Under the pieces are notes generated by a model. The model did not search any database and was not told where the DNA came from. It worked only from the letters and a program-made list of their open reading frames with translations. From Lacihabitans sp. CS3-21 (GTDB taxonomy: Bacteria; Bacteroidota; Bacteroidia; Cytophagales; Spirosomataceae), in assembly GCF_024343675.1 (NCBI RefSeq), contig NZ_RJUD01000011.1, forward strand, positions 48,364 to 112,363: a stretch of 64,000 nucleotides of DNA, read 5' to 3'. Shown piece by piece: positions 43,950 to 51,100 of the stretch. The position numbers were made by a program, and so were the translations under genes. The first letter of the stretch is position 1, and every line of letters begins with the position of its first letter.

Positions 43950-44181
43950 TGCAATGAAAATTAAGTTGTGTTATTTTAATTATTGATTTAAAGGTACTAA
44001 TATTCATTGTCTGAATTATGCCATTTTACCTGAAAATTTTTCGAGGAATTTAACTAGAATTTGTGTAACATTTTGATTCAAAATATCAACTTACCTAGCT
44101 GTTATTTGATCTTAGTCTTTAAAATCCAGTTGATTTTTAAGATTTGGAACGGTTAGTTTTGAATAAAAAGAATTTGGACTC

Positions 44182-44454
44182 TCAATCATCATGGTTGTCT
44201 CCACCCAAGCTGTAGTAGTTATTTTCCTCATCTTCAGAACCAATATTTTCTTGGTTGTTGTCCAATTCAGAGCCAGGTACATCCAGTGCATCACCCATGC
44301 GGTCTGGGCTTAGAGCTGTTAGCGGACTGTCTTTTTTATCCCTTTTATTTTCTACTTTTTTGGATTTTACAAAGATGTCTTCACCCGGTGGGTAAGGGAT
44401 ATAGCCAGGCAATTCAATTTTCTTTTCGTTGGATTTATTGTCTTTGCTTTTCAT
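44182..44454 (-). CDS. Acidic 90-residue conserved stress-locus protein
   Basis: Contains LPGYIPYPPGEDIFVKSK (about 14-31), TALSPDRMGDALDVPGSELD and the ending EDEENNYYSLGGDNHDD. I recall this block pattern from unannotated Bacteroidota proteins found near stress genes; it has no assigned function. Strongly acidic and probably disordered. Lies between the eRF1-like gene and the paralogue at 43656. Confidence 0.68.
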   Translation of the reverse strand: MKSKDNKSNEKKIELPGYIPYPPGEDIFVKSKKVENKRDKKDSPLTALSPDRMGDALDVPGSELDNNQENIGSEDEENNYYSLGGDNHDD

Positions 44455-44472
44455 TTTATTGGGATTTAAAAT

Positions 44473-44865
44473 TCAATAAATGTATTGTTTTGAGAAATAT
44501 TCTTTTACGTAAGCATGTTGCTGGTTTTCCGTCATTTTAAAGGCTTGCTGAACCTCGATTTTTATCTTATTGAAATGGTGGTCCTCTTTCAGAATATTTG
44601 ACAATTCCAATTTCGCGGTGGTGGGTCCAAACAAAAGTACACCTTCATAATTTTGGATCACTTTGCTTATTTCCTTGTAATATTCAGCTTTTAGCTGCTT
44701 TTCTTTGGTGTGCATGCCACTTTCTCCATGAGATAGACTCTCTTCTTTTACTTCTTGCGTAAATTTGGATTTGATAGTAGTGGTCACCATATCTTCGTTG
44801 GAATATACCATGAAGTTTGCTTCTGTATGATCCATCCAAATGCCGATTAGGGTTGCTTTGGTCAT
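44473..44865 (-). CDS. 130-residue protein resembling eRF1 domain 3 (baeRF-like)
   Basis: Begins MTKATLIGIWMDHTEANFMV. The C-terminal pattern VLLFGPTTAKLELSNILKED followed by IEVQQAFKMTENQQHAYVKE resembles the third domain of eRF1/bacterial eRF1-like (baeRF) proteins, which act near ribosomes or in hibernation. The match is by pattern only. Lies between the 39-residue membrane protein and the acidic protein. Confidence 0.5.
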   Translation of the reverse strand: MTKATLIGIWMDHTEANFMVYSNEDMVTTTIKSKFTQEVKEESLSHGESGMHTKEKQLKAEYYKEISKVIQNYEGVLLFGPTTAKLELSNILKEDHHFNKIKIEVQQAFKMTENQQHAYVKEYFSKQYIY

Positions 44866-44884
44866 TTTTGTTAGTAGTTTAAGG

Positions 44885-45004
44885 TTATTTACATTGTCCG
44901 AGTACTACCCAGATAATTATGAAAACTATGATCGTTCCGAAGCATCCGCCTCCCAGTTTTTTAGCTCCGTATCCAGCTATTAAACCTTTAAAAATATTGT
45001 TCAT
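44885..45004 (-). CDS. 39-residue Gly-rich single-pass membrane protein
   Basis: From ATG at 45004 to TAA at 44885. It starts MNNIFKGLIAGYGAKKLGGG, continues CFGTIIVFIIIWVVLG and ends QCK. Short amphipathic start, GYGAKKLGGGCFG turn and one membrane helix. I recall near-identical layouts in other Bacteroidota stress loci. It lies just downstream of a terminator and before the eRF1-like gene. Confidence 0.68.
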   Translation of the reverse strand: MNNIFKGLIAGYGAKKLGGGCFGTIIVFIIIWVVLGQCK

Positions 45005-45035
45005 AATAATTGTTTTTTGTTAGGTGTAATATACA

Positions 45036-45078
45036 AAAAAGAATCAAGAAGGGCATTAAGCTCTTCGGGATTCTTTTT
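45036..45078 (-). terminator. Hairpin terminator after porin gene 45088
   Basis: AAAGAATC near 45038 pairs with GATTCTTT near 45069, with an inner GAAG/CTTC and GC/GC pairing and a T-run on the exit side of the minus strand. It separates the OmpA-porin operon from the genes at 45004 onward. Confidence 0.78.
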
Positions 45079-45087
45079 AAAATTGCA

Positions 45088-45675
45088 TTAGAACTTATAG
45101 CCCAAAGATAATTGACCTACGGCGTTTTTTCCGCTTCCTAGAAATACCCTGGCGTTGTCTTCGGTAACATCTATAAACCCTTGGTTATATCGAACCCCAA
45201 TCATCATTTTATTGAAATTATATCCCAATCCTGCCGATAAGCCTGCATCAAATTTTTTGAATGCATCCACCAAAACGGAGTTATTGTTGTAGTAGGTATA
45301 ATCTGGCGTAGAAATCAGATAAGAGGCAAATGGGCCTACGTTTATGTTGAAATCGCTCATTTTAAACGAGACTGGCAAAATCAAATCTACATAATTCATA
45401 TTGATGGATTGCTTCTCGCTCAAAACCTTAAACGAAGTTCCCTTGGTAGAGTAGCTAACTTCTGGCTGTATCGACATAAAGTCTTCTACAAGAGGCACAT
45501 CTGCAAATACACCAGCGTGAAAGCCTATCTTTTCAGATTTGTTGGGTAGATTTGGAAATGATACCGTGGAGGCATTCAGTCCAGCCCTTACTCCAAATTT
45601 CACTTGAGCCTTAATTCCAAAAGAAATCAAGAACAAAGCAAAAGCTATAATTATTTTTTTATGGTTATTTTTCAT
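45088..45675 (-). CDS. Outer-membrane beta-barrel protein (porin family)
   Basis: 195 residues with a signal peptide (to about 23, MKNNHKKIIIAFALFLISFG). Barrel strands start VKFGVRAGLNASTVSF and end GQLSLGYKF. PF13568-like. It follows OmpA by one base and is followed by a terminator, so it is the last gene behind promoter copy 9. It is one of three such barrels in the island (16325, 26874, 45088), each at an operon end or alone. Confidence 0.82.
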   Translation of the reverse strand: MKNNHKKIIIAFALFLISFGIKAQVKFGVRAGLNASTVSFPNLPNKSEKIGFHAGVFADVPLVEDFMSIQPEVSYSTKGTSFKVLSEKQSINMNYVDLILPVSFKMSDFNINVGPFASYLISTPDYTYYNNNSVLVDAFKKFDAGLSAGLGYNFNKMMIGVRYNQGFIDVTEDNARVFLGSGKNAVGQLSLGYKF

Positions 45676-45676
45676 T

Positions 45677-46363
45677 TTAAATGGCTTCTTTATTAGCTTC
45701 TGTTTTCATTTTATTATTGGCGTAAATCGCAATTTCTACCCTTCTGTTTTGAGTCCTTCCTGCGTCAGAATCATTGGTTTCTGTAGGTTGATTTTCACCT
45801 TTGCCTTTTATTTTTAATCTATTTCTACTTATACCCGAAGAAGTTAATTCATTGGAGACTGCATTGGCTCTTTTTTTAGATAAAGTTTGATTAAATGATT
45901 CAGAACCTACATTGTCGGTATGGCCCACAATGAGTAAATCGGTATCAGGATATTGCTTAAGCGTGTTGGCCAGTTTCCACAAATCGTCTTTGTTAGATTC
46001 TTTTAAAGTTGCCTTCCCAAAATCAAACAGCAATTGACTATCAAAAGTGAGTTTTATGCCTTCGCCCACTCGCTCTACTTTCGCAGCATTGCCCAATTCA
46101 TCTTGAATTTTCTTGGCTTGTTTGTCCATTTTGTTTCCAATCACTACACCCACAGCACCGCCTACAGTAGCTCCCAATATAGCTCCAAGAGCCGTATTGT
46201 TTTTCTTATTGCCAATTATTCCCCCTATTACAGCCCCAGACGAAGTACCAATTATGGCTCCCTTTTCGGTTTTGTTTAAATTTGATTTTTTCTGACTTTG
46301 TGAGGTTTTGCAACCTGCAATCACCGTCATAAGTACCAGAATTGGTATTATTATTTTCTTCAT
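45677..46363 (-). CDS. OmpA family lipoprotein with glycine-zipper segment
   Basis: 228 residues. Lipobox IAGC (Cys about 18), a glycine-zipper region (about 35-80: GAIIGTSSGAVIGGIIGNKK, GAILGATVGGAVGVVIG), then the peptidoglycan-binding OmpA domain (about 105-215) with LLIVGHTDNVGSESFN and AGRTQNRRVEI. It ties outer membrane and cell wall. The combination is a common envelope-stress protein form. Operon partner of the porin 45088. Confidence 0.9.
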   Translation of the reverse strand: MKKIIIPILVLMTVIAGCKTSQSQKKSNLNKTEKGAIIGTSSGAVIGGIIGNKKNNTALGAILGATVGGAVGVVIGNKMDKQAKKIQDELGNAAKVERVGEGIKLTFDSQLLFDFGKATLKESNKDDLWKLANTLKQYPDTDLLIVGHTDNVGSESFNQTLSKKRANAVSNELTSSGISRNRLKIKGKGENQPTETNDSDAGRTQNRRVEIAIYANNKMKTEANKEAI

Positions 46364-46422
46364 TTCAGTATTTTTTAAAACAATCTTTTTTACAAAAATT
46401 AGTGTGGACTTAGCGTGTTTAC

Positions 46423-46737
46423 TTATAACAACAGAATCAATATCAAAAGTATGATGATGATACCACCAGCAGATAGATAAACGCCTGAACCTAAATCAGC
46501 CAAATTTGACTTGATAGTTCTCACCTCTTTTCTCAATTCTTTCTTTTGATCTCTGGTCATATCTGATTTGTCCAAAGCCTTAATAGCATCTAATCTTGCC
46601 AATAATACTTTTGCCTCTTCAGATTCTACTTTTTTAGTTTTTTCTTTTAAAATGGCAGTAGGTTCAGCTTTTGAGTTAAGCGGTGCCAAACTCAATAACA
46701 TAAAAAATGTCAGGAAAAACATGGTATATTTTTTCAT
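46423..46737 (-). CDS. Exported 104-residue protein with C-terminal membrane helix
   Basis: Signal peptide (to about 24), a charged helical middle (about 28-80; LLARLDAIKALDKSDMTR, KKELRKEVRTIKSN) and a very hydrophobic end (GGIIIILLILILLL). This layout recurs in Bacteroidota without known function. First gene behind promoter copy 9, 56 bases from the -7 element. Confidence 0.7.
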   Translation of the reverse strand: MKKYTMFFLTFFMLLSLAPLNSKAEPTAILKEKTKKVESEEAKVLLARLDAIKALDKSDMTRDQKKELRKEVRTIKSNLADLGSGVYLSAGGIIIILLILILLL

Positions 46738-46793
46738 TATCGTAATTTATTTCCCACTATTGGCGGGGCAATTGTGAAATGATTTTCACCATA

Positions 46794-46860
46794 CAAAGGT
46801 CGAAATCCTAGCGTAGGGATGTGTTATATAAATTCTTATATAACTTACAATATTCACACA
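46794..46860 (-). promoter_or_regulatory. Stress-island promoter motif, copy 9 (OmpA-porin operon)
   Basis: Minus strand: TGTGTGAAT, TGTAAG, TATAAC exactly 21 bp later, -7 element GACCTTTG. It has the best overall agreement with the consensus and is the last copy before the repeat block. Confidence 0.83.
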
Positions 46861-46964
46861 TTTTTAGAAAAAGCAAAGGTAATTTGCGGAGGATAAGTTG
46901 TGTATGTACTTAACAATGAATAAGTTACGAAGATTTCAAAGTCTGTATGGTTAATCCCGCATTA

Positions 46965-47385
46965 ATCAATAACCGCTTCAATATCGCTCAGTATCCGAAA
47001 ATTCCAATAACCAATTACTAATCAACCAATAACCAATAACCAGTAAACCAATAACCAGCAACCCACTTCGAGATCTATCGATCGCAATTTCCATCAGATT
47101 AACATCTAAATATCATTGTGCTCAGTGGGCGATTAACCAGTAACCCACTTCGAGATCTATCGATCGCAATTTCATTCAGATTATCATCTGAATATCATTG
47201 TGCTCAGTGGCCGATTAACCAGCAACCCACTTCGAGATCTATCGATCGCAATTTCCATCAGATTAACATCTATATATCATTGTCCTCAGTGGACGAGTCT
47301 TTAGTAACCAATAACCAGTAACTAATACACTAATAACCAATAACTAATCAACCAATAACCAGTAAACCAATCAACCAATACCTAC
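46965..47385. repeat. AT-rich (ACCAATAACCAGTA) degenerate repeat block
   Basis: Imperfect words CCAATAACC, CCAGTAACC and ACTAATAACC run from about 46998 to 47060 and from about 47295 to 47385, enclosing the three 82-bp units. It ends close to the stop codon of the receiver gene. The words are the same as in the gaps at 10040-10079, 12540-12669 and 15010-15067. Confidence 0.7.
47061..47306. repeat. Three tandem 82-bp units with inverted ends
   Basis: Units begin ACCCACTTCGAGATCTATCG at 47061, 47143 and 47225, exactly 82 bp apart. Each runs to a CAGTGG (copy 1 AGTGGG) that can pair with the CCCACT at its start, and has a stem CAGAT/ATCTG inside (perfect in copy 2). Six-base palindromes AGATCT and ATCGAT are kept in all. 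Copies 1 and 2 differ at only a few positions. No coding signs. Confidence 0.88.
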
Positions 47386-47811
47386 TCACATCCTATCCAT
47401 ATACCAACTGAGTTCTTTTTGGATTTTTTGTAGTTGAAATACTGAATCAATGGCTTTTCTTAGTCTCACGAAGGCTGTTTCGCTTTTTACAACGTAATCG
47501 AAAGCATTGTTGTGCATACAGTTGATGGCCACCTCTATTTTATCTTGAGAAGAAAGTATAATGACAGGAATGTCCTTCTTGATTTTCTTAATTTGTTGCA
47601 GTGTTTCTAATCCATTCATGGCAGCGGGGTTGATACCGTCCAGATGATAATCCAAAATTATAATGTCAGGATTCTTGAACAAATTTTCTATACAAAGTTC
47701 CCCAGAAATAAATGTTTCTATTTCAAAATCGCCGTTGCTCATGAATTCTATTTCTAAAGATTTCAAAAATAAGGCATCGTCGTCGACTAAAAACAGTTTA
47801 ATTTTATTCAT
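47386..47811 (-). CDS. Single-domain response regulator (receiver only)
   Basis: 141 residues. Acidic pocket VDDD at about 8-11, phospho-acceptor Asp in IIILDYHLDG near residue 57, Ser/Thr in IILSSQD, and Lys in YVVKSE near residue 114. There is no output domain, so it acts by protein contact or as a phosphate shuttle. Its start overlaps the end of the hybrid kinase by eight bases, so the kinase's Hpt domain is its probable donor. Confidence 0.9.
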   Translation of the reverse strand: MNKIKLFLVDDDALFLKSLEIEFMSNGDFEIETFISGELCIENLFKNPDIIILDYHLDGINPAAMNGLETLQQIKKIKKDIPVIILSSQDKIEVAINCMHNNAFDYVVKSETAFVRLRKAIDSVFQLQKIQKELSWYMDRM

Positions 47812-50137
47812 TGTCTGTGTTAATTAATTTTTTTAGCTCTTCTTCTAATTCTTTACAGGCTTGCAGACAAACATTTTCGAGTTCGGTTACCATACCCAAT
47901 ACATGTTCTGAATTTTCTTGTAGAGCTGCATACTCTTGAATTTTTTTGGCAATATTTTCAAAGTTATTGTCCATGCCCATGATCGAAAATGATGGAATCA
48001 TCTTGTGCACGGCCGATTTTAATAAATTCCAGTCATTGGTTTGAAATCCAAGTTTCATGGCCTCTATCAAAGGGGGAGTTTGCTCCAAATACAACTTTAT
48101 CATTTCGGACATCAACTTGGGATTAGATTTTGTTCTCTCCAATAGATAGCTTAAATCTATACATCTCGCCTTCACGATTAATTCTTCCGTTTTTAATATT
48201 TCATCTTTCATGGTGGGTCTCTTTACCAGTTCAATGATTTTTGTATATAATAGTTTTTCGTCTACAGGCTTAGCAATATAACCATTCATGCCGACAGCCC
48301 TGCATTTTTCTAAATCCACAGTGGTCACATCTGCAGTAAGAGCCATTATGGGTACTTCCAATTTGAGAATATTCCTAATATACTTGGTGGCATCAAATCC
48401 ATTCATCTCTGGCATTTGGAGATCCATCAAAATAATGTCATATTTTTTTTCACCCAATCGCTCTACAGCCAATCGTCCGTTGGACACTATATCGCATTCA
48501 AACTTAAAATCCTCCAGTAAGGTTTTCATCAATAATTGATTCAGTTCGATATCCTCAACAACCAATATTTTTATTCCAATTACCTCATTTTCAGTCTCTA
48601 GTATATCTTTGGAGCTTAATGCCTGTTTAATCGTTTTTTTGAATGGTAACTGAAAACTAAAAGTAGATCCTACTTCTAATTCACTCTCTGCCTCTATCGT
48701 TCCCCCTTGTTTTTCTACTAATTGTTTGACTATCGCTAAGCCCAGGCCAGTACCTCCATAAAGCCTGGATGTTCCGCTGGTTGCCTGCTGAAAATTATCA
48801 AAAATATTTTGTATTTTATCTTTTGAAATTCCAATTCCGGTGTCGGAGATATTGAATTTTATATTTACATTTTCTGCGTCTTCTGAGAACAATTTTACTT
48901 TTACTTTTATATGTCCAGTTGAAGTAAACTTTACCGCATTGCTTACCAAATTGAGTATAATTTGATGCAACCTGACCGAATCTCCTACCAAAACCTCTGG
49001 AATATTTTTGTCATATTCAACCAAAAGTTTCAGGTTCTTTTCTTGAATTTTGGTTTCAAATAAATGCAACATGGCATGAATAGAAGAGGCCATTTTAAAT
49101 GGAATTTCTTCGAAAGTCATTTTGCCTGCATCTACTTTAGCCAAATCTAAAATGTCATTTATAAGTACGATAAGGGCATCTCCGCTAATTTTTATGGCTG
49201 ATAGGTACTCTCTTTGTTTTGGTGTCAATTCAGTTTTTAAAACCACTTTGGTGAAACCAATGATGGCATTCATCGGGGTTCTGATTTCATGACTCATGTT
49301 GGACAGAAACTGCTGCTTTGATTTCACAGCATTTTCAGCTGTGTGCATCGCAAATTCCGCACGTTTCTGTGTTTCTTCTGCTATTTCGGTGGCCAATTCA
49401 GCAAATATTCTAGCCTCTATCAGTTCATTTTCAATCCGTTTTTGCTCTGTGATGTCTCTGGCCACTACCACCACGCCCAGCACATTTCCAGACTCATCTT
49501 TGAAAACCGACCCATTAAACAGGACATCTGTTAATTTGTGATCTCGGATAGTCAATGGATAATCTGTAACAAAACCCTTAGAAAATACCTCTTTATAAAC
49601 CTCTCTTGCTTTATGAGGTTCGGTAAAGTAGTCGAAAAAATCGGTACCAATTAATTTATCTCTGCTCAGCCCAGTAATGATAGCTGAAGCGTTATTTAAA
49701 TCCGTTATTTTCCCTTTGGTATTAATCGTAAAAAGTGGATCGTGGCTGGCCTCAATAAGAATTCTCGCTAAATTGGCTATGGTCAATTCTGCGGCACGTT
49801 TTTCTTTTTCAAGGTTTTGGAAAACCAATTCTTTGTTGGCGATGAGCAATTCCTCGGCACGCTTTCCTTTTTCATGGTTTTGAAATACCAATTCTTTATT
49901 GGCCAAAACCAATTCTTCAGCACGCTTACCTTTCTCATTCGTTTGAAAGGCCAATTCTAAGTTTGCCAAAGCCAGTTCTTTTTCTCTTTTGCCTTTCTCC
50001 CTGTTTTGAAAAGCCAATTCTTTGTTGGCAATAATCAATTCTTGGGCACGTTTTTCCTTTTCTATGTTCTGAAATGCAAGCTCTTTTTTAGCTATGGTCA
50101 GTTCACTAATTTGTTCTTTTTCCAATTCTTTTTCCAA
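47804..50137 (-). CDS. Hybrid histidine kinase: heptad-repeat N-terminus, PAS, HisKA-HATPase, receiver, Hpt
   Basis: 777 residues, no membrane segment. N-terminal coiled coil (about 10-125) made of five 21-residue repeats of the type ELIIANKELAFQNREKGKR. PAS (about 130-245), HisKA with MSHEIRTPMNAI near 282, HATPase with GGTGLGLAIVKQL, receiver (about 525-640; MDLQMP) and Hpt (about 680-770; His in KSAVHKMIPSFSIMG). The start is a TTG at 50137: a stop lies two codons upstream in frame and no ATG exists near, so initiation is unusual or the N-terminus has been shortened. Probably co-transcribed with the AraC-type gene upstream (62-bp gap) and the receiver downstream. Confidence 0.9.
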   Translation of the reverse strand: MEKELEKEQISELTIAKKELAFQNIEKEKRAQELIIANKELAFQNREKGKREKELALANLELAFQTNEKGKRAEELVLANKELVFQNHEKGKRAEELLIANKELVFQNLEKEKRAAELTIANLARILIEASHDPLFTINTKGKITDLNNASAIITGLSRDKLIGTDFFDYFTEPHKAREVYKEVFSKGFVTDYPLTIRDHKLTDVLFNGSVFKDESGNVLGVVVVARDITEQKRIENELIEARIFAELATEIAEETQKRAEFAMHTAENAVKSKQQFLSNMSHEIRTPMNAIIGFTKVVLKTELTPKQREYLSAIKISGDALIVLINDILDLAKVDAGKMTFEEIPFKMASSIHAMLHLFETKIQEKNLKLLVEYDKNIPEVLVGDSVRLHQIILNLVSNAVKFTSTGHIKVKVKLFSEDAENVNIKFNISDTGIGISKDKIQNIFDNFQQATSGTSRLYGGTGLGLAIVKQLVEKQGGTIEAESELEVGSTFSFQLPFKKTIKQALSSKDILETENEVIGIKILVVEDIELNQLLMKTLLEDFKFECDIVSNGRLAVERLGEKKYDIILMDLQMPEMNGFDATKYIRNILKLEVPIMALTADVTTVDLEKCRAVGMNGYIAKPVDEKLLYTKIIELVKRPTMKDEILKTEELIVKARCIDLSYLLERTKSNPKLMSEMIKLYLEQTPPLIEAMKLGFQTNDWNLLKSAVHKMIPSFSIMGMDNNFENIAKKIQEYAALQENSEHVLGMVTELENVCLQACKELEEELKKLINTDNE

Positions 50138-50199
50138 TGATTATATCACTGTTTTTAAATTTTTAGTAATTTAAGTTGTTGCGTTTTTTATCTTTAATT

Positions 50200-50772
50200 T
50201 TATTCAAGCCTACCTATGTCCTCAATAGGGTTTCTTTTTTTATCCTTGAGTTGCTTAAAATGGGTAGGCGTTAGGCCGGTGACTTTTTTAAACTGACTTG
50301 ACAAATGAGCCACACTGCTGTAGTTCATTTTATAAGCAATTTCAGTAATGTTCATTTCGTCGTAAATGATTAATTCTTTGATACGTTCAACCTTGTGGGC
50401 AATAATAAATTGCTCAATAGTAGTACCTTGAACTTCAGAAAATAAATTAGCGAGATAAGTATAGTCATGGTCTAGCTTATCGCTTATAAAATCTGAGAAG
50501 TTTGACTTGGGTAATTCATCAGAGTGATGCACCATTTCTATGATCACAGTCTTGATTCTTTCAATCAGCATGGCTCTTTTATCGTCCATGAGCTCCAGTC
50601 CGCTTTCGTTGAGAACAGCTTTGAGGGATTCTAATTGAGTTTTGGTAAGGGTTTCCATGATTTCAACTACGCCGAGTTCAACCACAATAAAATGCAAGCC
50701 AAGATCTTTTAAAGATTCCTTAACTAGGATTTTGCAACGATTGCTCACCATATATTTAATGTAGAGCTTCAT
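50200..50772 (-). CDS. AraC family transcriptional regulator
   Basis: 190 residues. A ~95-residue N-terminal part (MKLYIKYMVSNRCKILVKES onward) precedes the two HTH motifs of the AraC domain (about 95-185): DYTYLANLFSEVQGTTIEQF, then MNITEIAYKMNYSSVAHLSS and FKKVTGLTPTHFKQL. This compact form is widespread in Bacteroidota near stress genes. AraC dimers bind direct half-sites 21 bp apart, which is the exact spacing of the TRTAA pairs in the nine stress promoters. It is the best candidate regulator of the island; this is inferred, not shown. Confidence 0.88.
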   Translation of the reverse strand: MKLYIKYMVSNRCKILVKESLKDLGLHFIVVELGVVEIMETLTKTQLESLKAVLNESGLELMDDKRAMLIERIKTVIIEMVHHSDELPKSNFSDFISDKLDHDYTYLANLFSEVQGTTIEQFIIAHKVERIKELIIYDEMNITEIAYKMNYSSVAHLSSQFKKVTGLTPTHFKQLKDKKRNPIEDIGRLE

Positions 50773-51100
50773 CGAGTTGCAATTTTATATTTAATCAAAG
50801 CTAGGTATAATAAACCGCATTAGCGAGGTTTAATTATTGATTGGCAGGAATTTGTACTTATTTTAGCATTTATCAAGGTTATAGTGGTTGATATATTTTA
50901 AATGGCTTGTTTAAAACTAAATATATATCGCAAATTGATTTTATGTTCATAAAGAGAATCCTGACCTTATTCAAAACAAATTGCTTTTTATTCCACAATT
51001 TAACCCTGAAATAATATTTGTGGAATTAACCTAATTTATTATTGGAAAAATACACTAATTTTAAGTTTTAGAAATATTTAACCCTACCATAATTTTAAGA
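50773..51100. promoter_or_regulatory. Divergent promoter gap between AraC operon and AAHS transporter
   Basis: On the minus strand TAGCTTTG (50796-50803) is a TAnnTTTG -7 element 24 bases before the AraC start. On the plus strand an AT-rich leader with TTAACCCTA at 51079 precedes the transporter ATG. No stress motif was found here, so the regulator does not appear to use it for its own gene. No further feature recognised. Confidence 0.5.

Noticed and set aside
43989..44055. Tenth copy of the stress promoter before the gene at 43949
   Set aside because: A TAAAGGT on the plus strand (minus ACCTTTA) is at a suitable place, but the bases 58 bp further are AATTTAACT rather than ATTCACACA and the half-sites are missing.
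47061..47306. Possible CRISPR array
   Set aside because: The whole 82-bp unit is repeated, with no unique spacers between short identical repeats, and no cas genes are in the window.
47118..47321. 67-residue frame inside the repeat block
   Set aside because: It is made only of the 82-bp units read in one frame; the repeated peptide has no plausible start context and the DNA pairing pattern explains the conservation better.
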